NCBI GenBank assembly: GCA_027559495.1
Contig: JAMXSV010000001.1
Location: 62,001-126,000, forward strand
Direction of reading: 5' to 3'
DNA from: Aurifilum marmelostoma
Taxonomy: Eukaryota > Ascomycota > Sordariomycetes > Diaporthales > Cryphonectriaceae
DNA: 64,000 bases
The position numbers and the translations under genes are program-made. Shown here piece after piece: positions 1 through 10,696 of the stretch (position 1 is its first letter; every line of letters starts with the position of its first letter). The notes under the pieces are model-generated. The model saw nothing but the letters and a program-made list of their open reading frames with translations. It made no database searches and was not told where the DNA came from.

Positions 1-520
1 TGTGAGCTGCTCCACAAGTACCGACATCTTGACTATGGACGGACACTTTCGCACGAATCCAACATGACGAAGAATATCACATGGACGGCGTGCATATGAT
101 CGACCTATAACGAGACCTATGACACAATTGCAATAAGTCGCTCAAACCTCACGACTCGGCCTCACTGCTGCCTAACAACAGGATCTGCCAGCTTCGAGTT
201 TTCCTTGTTTGCTACAAAGCTCACAACCAAATATATGCTAATAGAAGGGTGATCTATAGTTAATAATATCCTTTCGCCATAGTCACTCAGCGAGACCGCA
301 AAGATGCGCACGATCAAAGGAAATTTTTTTGTCGAATCTGCCTAGATGGCAATGACATACCAATACAATTCCGTCTCTGAAGACAGAGGCCAGTGCTGAG
401 CTCTCCAGCCTTGTAATAACCCAACCAGATCGTGTAACCCATTCAAAATCAGGGGATAATATGATCTTCCTCAGACTATCGCCAATCTGTTCCTGACAAT
501 CGCCCGTCCCTTCGAACCTC
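1..520. other. 3' flank of the protoglobin gene, no gene seen
   Basis: This stretch lies downstream of the minus-strand protoglobin stop codon. A short 82-codon minus-strand reading frame at 283-531 overlaps that gene's end and shows no recognisable family. I see no RNA gene or repeat here. Confidence 0.5.
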
Positions 521-1513
521 TCAAGGCCCATTCACAACGACCTCCACTTTTGGTGATCCCTGGGATGATGGAATCTTCTCTTGTTTCGGAGATGCAGTCT
601 CGGGCTTTGATCGTATGGGGATGCCCGAGAATGGACACGTGGTTGGGCTCCGCGGTGTCTTGGGGGTGGCACTGGCATCCGTCTGACCGTCCTCGTCAAT
701 GTCTTCCAAGATCTTCTTCCCGTCCAGGTATCCCTCCTGCTCAAATACCGGCTTCTCCATGTCCTCCGCAAACTCGTCTCCGTCACGAACATACCATTTG
801 GCAAAGAGATCATTCTGGATCCAGATGACTTTGCCGAGGGCCTTGACCAGCGCGATCTTCTTGTCCATCTTGATGCGGGGATGCGATAGGAGCGCCTCGG
901 TCAGGGTATCCTGGATGAATGCTAGACAGGCGCCGATATGCACATACTCTATATGCAGTGGGTGCTCGCGTCCCCTGCCGACGTGCATCATACTAGTAAG
1001 ACGGGGAATGTTAGTCTGGAGAGCCACGGGACGATTGCTGCGATCGGGGCTCCCAGAATGCACCTACCCAACCTTGTCCAGGTAATACCAAAAGTCCATC
1101 GTGCTTGGGTCGGAGCAGAGCTTGTTGAGGTATGCCCTGAGAAACATCTTCCGGTGCAGGATCTGCGGACTGTTCTCGTTCAGGCTCGGGTCCACTGGGC
1201 CCTCGAAAGATGTACTCCTGGTCTCGAAGGCGCGGGCCGTGATGTCGTATTGCAGCAGCTTGTGATAGACAATGTTGACAATCGCCGGTATTAGCTGTTT
1301 GATGTATCTGGAGCCAGCGATGAGCGCCTCGATATCATCTAGTATTCGGTTAGCTCTCCTCTGATACGCTTCCATCGCATCCAATGGGACGCGCTTACTC
1401 GAACCAAAGTCTAGGAATGTGTGTAGATATTGGATCCTAGCCTCCAGATTTGTATAGAGGTCTTTTCGGTCGATATGCTGCCTCATCGGCCGAAATCCCA
1501 TGAATGGTGCCAT
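521..1513 (-). CDS. Protoglobin-like haem protein
   Basis: A fungal protein of the protoglobin/globin-coupled-sensor fold, expected to bind haem; its physiological ligand and role are not known. Two exons, 1513-1068 and 992-521, are joined across a 75-base GT-AG intron, giving 305 residues. The globin core covers roughly residues 10-225 (helix-rich, with IEALIAGSRYIKQLIPAIVN near 61-80). The junction creates KVGMMH, which aligns with the RIGxxH element of globin-coupled sensors, so His152 is the likely proximal haem ligand; this is inference from motif position. The C-terminal 70 residues are low-complexity and Ser/Pro/Lys-rich, with no output domain, so this looks like a stand-alone globin rather than a signalling fusion. 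The start at 1513 is the first ATG and a TATA box lies about 190 bases upstream. Family assignment is confident; function is open. Confidence 0.88.
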
Positions 1514-3145
1514 TGTGATCTAGTTGGAGCTGATTCCTGGGTTTTCAGATATGAAAAATGCTGTTTCAGTGTTGATCTGTGCACAATGACTGGCGCAGTA
1601 GTTTGGTTGTCGACACTCGAGGGCGCAGATGTTGCAGAGTGGCGGAATATGGCAGATTTTCAGTCTTGGACCCAACCCAAAACCACCCAGAAGAATCGCT
1701 TCTTTATAACACAGGCATACAAACGAAACTTTCCCATCCGCGACGCGACATTTTCAAACATTCGCCTTTCTCATAGCTGACTGACATCATGTGTTCTGCT
1801 GCCCCTCTGCTGACATTTGAGGCTGCATCTATGGGTCGGACCATGGTGGCCTGACAAGGTGGATCCACCATCCCCCAGATCGAACCATCGGCCCTGCGGA
1901 GGCGGATCCTCACGCCTTGTACGGCGCAATATTTACTCGGGCGTTCATATAGATGCATAAGATGACTGCCCAAAGCGCGGCGATTATTTCCGTCCTTCAA
2001 GACAATTTCTAGGGACCTTTAATTTGGCAGGTCTGTCTTCTGCAGGGTCCTTGGCTTGTTGGATTTTGCAGCCCGAATGGACCACTTGAGGCCTGGACGG
2101 CCAATGGTGATTTCTCTGGATGCCGCCGCATAACACAGTCATTTTACCACGCATCCGAATAATCCGCCCGTGAGTGTTGGACTACCTTCACACGGCTTTC
2201 ACACTCCAGAGCGCATGTGAGGCTCTACAGACTCGAGACCTCATCGAGCCAAATTTCTCACTTCCATCAATTATTTCATGGTTTTTTTTTCGCTTTCTTT
2301 TTTCTCTCCTTCTTATCGAGCAACCTTTGGAGGCACTCTTTGCTCAATCGTTGTCTTCAGATCGTTCAAGCATCGAAAGTTCCGCACGACGACAGCGCCA
2401 GAGTTCATCGCCTAGAATTCCCCCTGGTGATGATTCTTCAATACCCAGGACCTTCCAATGTTCTCTATGACCACTCGCCATAAACATCATAGGACCATAG
2501 ACCCCGATGGCGAGCACTCTTGGGGCCATCGGCCTCACCTCCCTGGCGGCTCCTGTTAAGCCTCTTTCAACTTGAACTATGAGTCCGCAGACAAGGTCTG
2601 GCCTTGTGCCTCATGATTTAAATTGAACTGGATCTTTGACTACAAACGCTGGAAACGTGTATTTTTTCTAGCAAGAATCAACTCCACATAATCACCACTA
2701 TCGATTACCACCCACTATAGGATTTATCACCTGGTTTGCTTTGCCTTCACTCGACTTTGTACACTTAGGCGGTCTCAGCTCACCCGGCAAATGCCACCCA
2801 CCATGGTTCTGAAACGGGAATGGTGGCGTACAGCCACCCGGCTCAGCTCTTCCACGCTGACGAGTAAATCCAGCTTTGGACAAGCGGGTGATTTCATCCA
2901 TCCTCAGCTCTTGACTGTCCCTGTCACATGGGCCATCTAATGAGCGATGAAGCCTGTAATAGGGCTCTTGACTTGTTCTCCTTGACTTCTGACCGATCTG
3001 CTCAGATCACTTCCATTACTGCTTAGGTAGATATTACTCTCCAACGATAAGGAAAAGCAGGTTTGTTTGCTCCTCGAAATACTCACGGGAAAGAGTTGCC
3101 GGAGCCAAGGTATTACAGCCCAGTAATCGCTCCAGTAAAGCACCG
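1514..3145. other. Divergent intergenic region, no gene seen
   Basis: This region separates the minus-strand protoglobin and the plus-strand HET gene, so it should carry both promoters. Short reading frames at 1704-2000 (-) and 2174-2470 (+) overlap each other and show no conserved motif. A T-rich tract is present around 2280-2320. Confidence 0.5.
1702..1708 (-). promoter_or_regulatory. TATA box upstream of the protoglobin gene
   Basis: A minus-strand TATAAAG lies about 190 bases upstream of the protoglobin start codon, with no intervening gene. The assignment rests on motif and position only. Confidence 0.45.
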
Positions 3146-5969
3146 ATGGACCTCCTCATAACTCCAGCCGACCCGGCTTTCCCAACCGAATCAGCTCCTT
3201 TCTTTGAGGATGACGAGCGCTGGGCGGGGGATCCGTTCCTCACGTACGGCGCAAAGAGGAGGCTTTCCACCCTGGAGGAGTTGCAGGAACTCAAGCCAGA
3301 TGCGCTGTGTGGATATCTGCAGACACATTTCTTCTTCGGCCTCCTCGCAGAGATGCTGGGCCTGAACAGGCTTCAGAACGGGCAGCATGTCATCGACCCA
3401 CAGGACGCAGAGCACGAGCTCGGTGCCCTCTACGGAGAATGTGTTTTCGAAGTCAACGGACAAAAGTCTGTCACGGGAGCGAAAGCCCTCCAGTCGGGGC
3501 CTCTGATGCTGGAACGCACCCGCAAAGCGGCTTCCATGACGGGCGGAATCCTACCGCGCCTCACCTTTGTTGACGAATGCCTGCGAGCTGCGCACCGGGT
3601 TGTGTTCCGACCTGAGTTGGCAGGCAGTATACATTTCGACGTCAAATATTCTCTGGCTGCGCTTGGGGAGCTTTTCTCGACGGCAATACATTCTGTTGTT
3701 GCGGGCCTGGGCTTGCCTCTGCAGTTTCACTCCACCGGGCTTGCATGGCCCTATGGCTACCTGTCTAGAGGAGGTCGTCTAGAGGCACAGATGCTGAGCC
3801 ACGGGTGGTGTCCCAGTGAGATTGAGAAGGTAAGGACAGAGTGTTGGGGCCTCAACGGCATACATTACATCAGCAGGCTGAAGAAACACGGTCGGCGGCG
3901 AAGTCATGCAACCTGCCACAAGTTTCGATGTTCAGCGTTCCAGATCAAGCTGGACGAGTATCGACCTGCGCACGCGGAGCTCGGGTGCTCATGCGACCTT
4001 GTGAGCGTCGACCTGGACAGTGTTATGAGGGTCTTGCAACATACTCCGTCATATCCAGTCCTCACAGGCAATATCGTGGAGAGCATGACTTACAACAGGG
4101 AACAAGTTGAAGTCGAGGCGCTCGGGCAAGGTACACCATATGTGGCCATATCCCATGTAAGGAACCTTCTTCCTCAGATCTAATCAGTTTCTGGATGTCG
4201 CTGACAACTTTATCAAGGTCTGGGCTGATGGCCTTGGAAACCCGAGCAACAACGCCCTGCCACGGTGCCAAATCCAACGGGTCAACTCCTTGGTGGCCAA
4301 CCTGCAAAGAGAAGTCGACCCGAAATGGGAGCAAGAGGGCAGGCCTGCATACCGCGTTTGGATCGATCCTCTATGCTGTCCTGTGGACTGGGAAGGCAAG
4401 AAAATCTCCCTGGAGCGCATAGCCGATGTCTACCGCAAGTCCACACATACCCTCGTCCTAGACAACTCCTTTACGACCATGGCTTCGGAGAATGTTGATC
4501 CGGCAGACCTGCTCTGCCGGGTTCTTACCTGTTCTGCATGGATGCGCAGGCTCTGGACTTTTCAAGAAGGGGCCTTGCCCCAGTCCTTGTATTTCCAATT
4601 TGCCGACCGCGCCGTCGCAGCCGATGCCTTGTTCCTCCAGATCTATGAAGCGGGCTCGAGGGACTCGCGGTACATCAGGCTGCTGCACGATCTCTGGCGC
4701 GCGATGAGTGCTTTTGCCAAGTTTTCTCCACGGAAAACGGTGGGGCCTTCAGCACAGCCCGTCGACCAGCATGAGAATCCGTATGATGTCCTCGTCAAGC
4801 TCCAGTGGGCTCTCAACTTCCGCTCGGTATCTGTGCCCAAAGACGAGGCACTCTGCATTGCAACGCTGCTGGACCTGGAAGTCCCTCGGATTCTCCAGGA
4901 GGACGGCAAGGATGCGGCACAGAAACGTCTGGCCATGATATGGGACATGTTGGCCAAGAGACTCAACGGTCTGCCGCCCAAAGCCATCTTCTTTGTCGAC
5001 AATCCTCTCGATATCGAGGGCTTTCGGTGGGCGCCGAGGAGCTTCCTCGCTGGAGCGACCGAGTCATCAGCTGCGGATGACATGGACGATCCGTACGCGG
5101 AGAGACAGTTCTCTGATTCCTCGATGGACTTGACCCACCGCACCGTCAGGTTCTTCATGACGGGGCCGGGCTCCAACCTCGGCCAAGTAGTCCAGGAGGC
5201 TGACCGCAGGGGGTTTCGCGTGACCTTTCCGGGCTATAGGTTCCAGGTGTGTGCTCACAAGACCGCGGGCGAGACGCATAACGCGCGAGATCTCCGTCTC
5301 CATCCGTGGGACACCCTCTTTTCGATAGTGCCTGAGGACCGAATCATCCTAAAAGAGGAAAAGACGGGAAAGTGGTTTCAGCTGTGCAACTATGACCACA
5401 CACAGAAAGCCAGAAAATGGACCAGCGAGGACCATAATCTGTGGTGGAAGACGAACAAGCGTCAGCTGTGCAGGCTTGCGGAGACGGGACAGTTTGCACT
5501 GATCAGAAATGTGGATTTGGCCTCCCGTACGGCGCCTCTGGACGGGCCTCTGCCCGAGACCGGTCTCCTGGTCCTGATCAACCAAGAGGACGATAAGGAG
5601 TTGTGTGTGCACAGACAATTCAACGCTGTCATCTCAGAGCTCTCATCAGCAGGAGCCCTGGTGGCTGAGACGATGATGGGCCTCGCGGCAGAGCTCGCAG
5701 ATGATGAGGTGATGGCGGCAGAGCTGCTGGCCCTGCAGGAGGCAGGATCAACCCAGGACCTCTCTGCGGCCAGAGGCAGGATCAAGGCACTTATGAATGA
5801 ACGGTTCGCCGAGACCGGAGAGAAGCAACCCGCGTTTGCAAAGGCCAGAGCAAAGAGCGAGTTCAAACACTTTGAGAAGAAGCAGGACTGGCAGATCATG
5901 GCCATGTATTTCTCGCATCACATCAGCATGGAGAAGACCTCAGATAGCCAGGTCTGGTTGGTGGACTAG
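3146..5969 (+). CDS. HET-domain (heterokaryon incompatibility-like) protein
   Basis: A large HET-family protein. HET domains trigger cell death in fungal non-self recognition; whether this one does is not shown. Exons 3146-4156 and 4218-5969 flank a 61-base intron and give 920 residues. The HET domain starts at the exon junction (PYVAISHVWADGLGNP, about 331-346) and continues through YRVWIDPLCCPVDW and the hallmark WMRRLWTFQEGALP. The 330-residue N-terminal part is unusual and holds a Cys/His-rich patch (C257, H258, C262, H276, C281, C283) that could bind a metal. The C-terminal half (residues about 520-920) has no recognised domain and ends in a helical, Glu/Lys-rich segment. No NACHT, WD40 or ankyrin partner domain is visible, so it differs from NLR-type HET proteins. 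The start codon is the first ATG of a long open frame. Confidence 0.88.
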
Positions 5970-6400
5970 AGGATAGAAGAGATACTAAGTACTACAGTAC
6001 GTACGTGAGGTACTCAATAAACCCTAACCCCGAGAGGCAGCCATATGAACTAGACCTAGACCCACTTCGCCTCCTCCGGCAACGAAGAGAGTCACCGGCA
6101 GTGAGCAATGCTATTGACTCAGAATAACATCGTGACCACGATATCTTGAAGTTCTGCTGAGCCTCCATCTGTTCACACAGGAAGAGGACCTGCTTGTTAT
6201 GGCGTGAACCCCTCAGCGAAGGCGCGACTCATACCGTGACTCACTCGGACCAGAGCCTTCGCCCATCGGACAACCTTGACCACCTAATTACCTCGATTAC
6301 TATTTACTGGACACATCTCCCCCGGCACGGCAAGGCAGCAGGCAGTGCACACACGCGTCTCCACCTCTCCAGAAAGGAAAAAAAGGGACAGACAGACAGC
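5970..6400. other. Intergenic, HET to NmrA-like gene
   Basis: Contains the HET 3' flank and the promoter of the next gene. A short telomere-like ACCCTAACCC lies at 6021-6030. The open frame continues upstream of 6401 to 6194, but the extra residues are not family-like. Confidence 0.45.
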
Positions 6401-7312
6401 ATGTCCATCGTCAACGTAGCTCTCGTGGGCGCAACGGGTAATCTTGGAGCTCACATCCTCGACGCCTTCGTCGGGAACGGAAACTTCAAGATCACCGTTC
6501 TCCAGCGGGCTTCGTCCAAGTCTACGCCAGCACACCAGGACAAGATCCAGGTCCTGACCTTGTCCGATGGCCTGCCGCTGGGCGAGCTCACCGAGCAGCT
6601 GCGCGGCCAGGACGCGCTCGTCGTCTGCTACCGGGCCAAGGACGCCGCCGAGCAGATCAAATTTGGCGAGGCAGCCGCCGCCGCGGGTGTCAAGAGGCTC
6701 ATCCCCGCCGACTTTGGCAGCTGCGACAGCAACGGCAAACGGGAGAGAGAGCTAGTGACGCTGTTTGAGCGCAAGGTGCAGATCCGCGACAGCCTGCAGA
6801 GGCTGGCGGAGCAGCACGCGGGGTTCTCCTGGACAGCGCTGGTCAATGGGCACTTCTTCGACTGGGGCCTGCGCGAGAACTTTCTACACTTCAACCTGCA
6901 GGAGAAGAAGGCAGATATCATCGACGACGGGAACCAGAAGAGCTCTCAGGCCACCCTTGCCCAGATCGCCAAGGCGACGGTGAGCATCATGCAGAAGCCT
7001 GAGGAGACCAAGAACAAGATGCTGTTCATACAGAGCTTCTGCGTGAGTCAGAATGAGGTGCTGAGGTCCTTGGAGAAGGCCATGGGTACCAAGTGGGAGA
7101 TCCAGAGGTTCGACTCGGAGGAGTTCATCAAGGAGAAGAAGGCCCTCGCTGATGGAGGCGATCTGGACGCCATCGAAGACTTGGTATTCGTCCTGGGGGC
7201 CCTCTACGGCAACTGGGAGGAGAAGCCAGATTTCGCAATGAAAATGCTGGGCCTCGAGGACGAGAATCTGGACGATGTTGTTCAGAGCGTGGTTGATGAG
7301 CTTCGTGCGTAA
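6401..7312 (+). CDS. NmrA-like / isoflavone reductase-like NAD(P)-binding protein
   Basis: An intron-less 303-residue Rossmann-fold protein of the NmrA/isoflavone-reductase branch of atypical short-chain dehydrogenases. The dinucleotide-binding signature GATGNLG is at residues 10-16, after a first strand (VNVALV). GVKRLIPADFGS follows in the position where family members read RFxPSEFG. Members either reduce small aromatic substrates or act as redox-sensing regulators; the sequence does not decide which. I chose ATG 6401, not the upstream ATG at 6194, because the Rossmann strand begins within the first six residues, as is usual, and the upstream 69 residues look like leader. A purine-rich stretch (AGAAAGGAAAAAAAGGGACA) precedes the start. 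Confidence 0.9.
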   Translation: MSIVNVALVGATGNLGAHILDAFVGNGNFKITVLQRASSKSTPAHQDKIQVLTLSDGLPLGELTEQLRGQDALVVCYRAKDAAEQIKFGEAAAAAGVKRLIPADFGSCDSNGKRERELVTLFERKVQIRDSLQRLAEQHAGFSWTALVNGHFFDWGLRENFLHFNLQEKKADIIDDGNQKSSQATLAQIAKATVSIMQKPEETKNKMLFIQSFCVSQNEVLRSLEKAMGTKWEIQRFDSEEFIKEKKALADGGDLDAIEDLVFVLGALYGNWEEKPDFAMKMLGLEDENLDDVVQSVVDELRA

Positions 7313-9392
7313 CTCGCACCGGCACTACAAAGTCGGCCTCGAAGTCCTCTTCGCACTAGGAGCAGACCGCGAACTGAATCAATAGCGCTGCTGTCTTGAC
7401 TAAGAAAACTCAAATAGAAATACACAATCGTGTTGCCTAGTCAGTGACGACACAACCCCAATGTGACGATTGATCAGGATGTTCATTGGTACGCTGCTGG
7501 TCAACACATTGTCCAGACACCTGGGCACTACTAACAAGTTCCTGTTCCTGATCCAGGCTGGACAACTCTCATATATTCCACGTCGAGATGCACGACTTCA
7601 CCCTGCTCACGCCCATCTGTTCGTGAGCAGTGCCCAGGTAGTAAGGGTGGAGGAGGCTAACAGTAATATCAGAAAAGGCGGTGCTTCGCCCAGGCTTCAG
7701 CCGCCTCCCAGGTGACCCAACGGGCCTTGTCATACGCCGCAGTTGGCTTACGGGAAGTAGCGGCTCTTGCCCAACGCCCAACAGCATCATTTCAGTCGTT
7801 GGCGATCTATCAGCCAAAGAGCTGAATCACTGAGGTCTCTGATAGTCATCAGGCTTACCTGCTGTTGTGGGGCCTCATCCAAGCACGTAAGACGACGAAC
7901 CAACCCATCCTGATCAAACGGGCTCAAATGGGCAGCTCAGCTGACTGCTTCTTAGATGTGATAGACCAGTCTGAATGTGTTCTTACACAGATGGCGAAGA
8001 CTGTGCATGAGGTCTGCAGGTGTCCTCGTGGCGCGCTATCCAGTCATGGACTTTGCACTATCTGTACATGTCTCCATGACTTTCCACACCACAACGACCT
8101 GGGATTGACGATGATGGGTCTGGCTAGAAGAATGTTATAACGTATCTGGGAAGGTGACTTGTGGAGACATATTGAGGCTGTGGGAAGGTAGGCTATACCT
8201 AGGTGCTACCCCTGGCCCTGTAAATTTCCCGTATATGTAACGTATAAACCATCTGCCAAGTACACCCAACAGGCTTGATGCTAGCATTTTCATACTTGTT
8301 TCTTTTTCTTTTCTCTGTGAGAAATCCTCGACAGCGTTTAGGCTTGCCCTTTTTTGGTCCAAAAGGCCCTCGCTGCCTCGATTCTGGTGCTGGTATGACC
8401 ACCAGATAATCTGGAATGGCCCTCATATAATTTCTACATGCAAACCCTGTGTCTGACCTTTTTTTTAGCCGTCCTGAGAGACCTGTCGGAGCAGTAGACA
8501 CTTGACCTCATCAGGTTGCAGATTTTGTATTACGTTGACGGTTCCTCCCGGCAATAATCACGAGGTGAGTCTGGCTTCTGGGCGCCCGCCGATGACTTGA
8601 CTTTTCTAGGCTGCTTATGTGGTCCATCGTGTATGTTGAGCATGTACGACCATGTCCCTCAAAATAAATTACAGACAGAAGGACTTTGCAACAATCTGAA
8701 GTTCTGCCAGGCGATCTGGGAGCTTTCTTTATTTTTGGGGGGAGGGGGTTCCTGGGCAACTTGTTCAAGATCACAGTTCCAGGCTATGCTCGCTTACCTA
8801 CCAAAATTCACAACTACATAGGCGTTCTTTTTTCCACTTTGCTACGTACCGTACTCAGGCACCTGCGCCCGCCCTAGGCCACAACCCCCACCCCCTGGGC
8901 GGTTGCCATGCCGCCATGGAACAGGGGCCCAGTCGTGTGTGGCTCATGACTTTTTTCCATCTGAGTAATTACTCTTTTAACAAGACTTCCATCTCATCTC
9001 TATAAATACTATTATAATCTAATATCATACAGCAGACAATCCAATTTCTTTTTGTATTCACAAACAACACATCAACCGAGAACACGAGGATCTGAACTTC
9101 TCTCACGTCTGTGGAAATGCAATCTCCACAAATCGCACCTCAACAGCGGATCTCCACGTATCCACCCAGGCGGCAGGACCAGGCTCAGTGTCTGTTCCAG
9201 CCAGCCCGACCATTATTTAGAATCGCAAAACGACAAAGTACAGACAGCGTAGTATATCTTGCAAATCCTGCCAATACTACCACCAAGGCATCACGGCTTC
9301 ACCATCGCGCCAATACTGCCTCGATTACTCCATGCATTTCCGGGCGGATTGATAAACAAAATACAGGCAGAAGAGGAGGAGGAACAGGCAAC
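7313..9392. other. Long gene-poor stretch before the P-loop gene
   Basis: Only short overlapping frames occur here and none shows a motif. G- and C-rich runs lie at 8736-8750 and 8880-8905. The right end is the promoter and probable 5' leader of the P-loop gene: the frame is open from ATG 9111, so a 94-residue longer N-terminus cannot be excluded. Confidence 0.5.
9001..9008 (+). promoter_or_regulatory. TATA box upstream of the P-loop kinase-like gene
   Basis: TATAAATA follows a pyrimidine-rich stretch. It lies 110 bases upstream of ATG 9111 and 392 upstream of ATG 9393. Its position makes the 9111 start possible and would give the 9393 start a long leader. Confidence 0.4.
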
Positions 9393-9974
9393 ATGAGCAC
9401 TGGGTACAACATCACCACTCATGTTGATACGCATATTCCCACCCACCACACAGAGAGACGAAGAAGCTCGACGTTAATAATCTCCGGTTACACCTGCATC
9501 GGAAAGACAACTCTTACGCATAAGAAGGACTTCTGGGGGGCTCTGGGCCTGTCCGAAATCGTCGATCTGGACTCGAGCGCATACAGCCGGGAGCCTGATT
9601 TTCCAAATAATTATCTCAAGGACATCCGGGAGAAGGCAAACGAGGACGGTCGCCGCGTGGTGCTGGTCTCGACTTTTCCGGGCGTCGCGACCAAGCTGAA
9701 AGAGGAAGGATACTATGTTGCGCAGATCTACCCGGAGAGGGACCAGGCCACGAAACGGGAGTGGCTGCGCAGGCTGGAGTGCCGCGAGAAGGGCGGCAAG
9801 GCGTCACGCTTGTACAAGTTAGTCGAGAAGCAGTGGGACGATTGGTATGAGGAGATGGGCACGAGAGACGTGTCAAAATCGGTGACGGTCTCCTCGGGTC
9901 AGTATTTGAGTACGGTTATTGAGGAAATATGCCGGGCCTTTGAAGAATCAGAAAGGAATCCGAGGTCGACATGA
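9393..9974 (+). CDS. P-loop nucleotide-kinase-like protein
   Basis: A 193-residue intron-less P-loop NTPase. The Walker A motif GYTCIGKT is at residues 32-39, preceded by a hydrophobic strand (STLIIS). It is followed by DLDSSAYS, FPNNYLKDI, RRVVLVSTFPGV, IYPERDQ and a C-terminal SGQYLSTVI. This motif order matches, from my knowledge of families, small uncharacterised P-loop kinase-like proteins of Firmicutes and their phages (DxDSSxF, FPxNYIxxI, VLVSTH, YPxxxLK); I infer a phosphotransfer role on an unknown substrate. The conserved fold begins near residue 26, which favours ATG 9393; the frame is also open from ATG 9111, adding 94 Gln/Arg/Thr-rich residues. The lack of introns and bacterial-like family suggest old horizontal transfer. 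Confidence 0.72.
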   Translation: MSTGYNITTHVDTHIPTHHTERRRSSTLIISGYTCIGKTTLTHKKDFWGALGLSEIVDLDSSAYSREPDFPNNYLKDIREKANEDGRRVVLVSTFPGVATKLKEEGYYVAQIYPERDQATKREWLRRLECREKGGKASRLYKLVEKQWDDWYEEMGTRDVSKSVTVSSGQYLSTVIEEICRAFEESERNPRST

Positions 9975-10696
9975 ACGTCTTATTTAGTAGGTATGCCCTA
10001 ATTATAACAATCTCGATTTATGTAAGTCTTGACCCCAATACCCGGTGCGACTCCGCTTCCTGCTCGCATACAGAGGCGAGGGGCAAGCGGTGGTGCTATC
10101 GCCACCAACAATCCTCGAGTCGCCAGATTCTTGTAGCAAATGTGTATGGGTCATCTATATATGCATAGACATGCGGAAGGTTTCGGATGTGCTGACCGAC
10201 ACTCTTTCGCCCACTCAGCGCTAAATAATCAGACGTGAATTTGACGCTTTGCAAAATCGAAGTCCAGCCTCATGCTCATCCGCCAACGACTTTTGTCTTT
10301 GGAATGCATCGGGGGAGAATCTTTTGAGAGAGCGTGAAGTCCAAGCCGGGGAATCTTTCCGTCGATGGTGATCTGTCTTTCCCTTAGAAGTGGGCATAGC
10401 CTTACAGTCTAATCGTCGCTGCACCTCTCGGTACCGCGATTGGTCTCGTGCAGTGCCGGAGTTGCTTCAGTCCAACATTCAATTTTTTGGACCTGTCACC
10501 GTCTGAATCTAGCCAACTATCTGTGCTGCCATATTTGTGACTTTGAGAAGTAGTGAGGAGAACGAGGTTCCACGGTTTCTACTCGGGATACCATTGAAGA
10601 TTCAGTAGGGGAAGTGGAAGGTGAAATTCGGAGGATTTGGGTGACCTCCTTTTTGATTGTGACATTAATCACAGAAAAAAGTTATTCAATATCGAT
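9975..10696. other. Intergenic between convergent genes, no gene seen
   Basis: Convergent 3' flanks of the P-loop gene (+) and the MFS gene (-). Short frames at 9971-10168 (+) and 10221-10424 (-) are unsupported. Confidence 0.45.
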
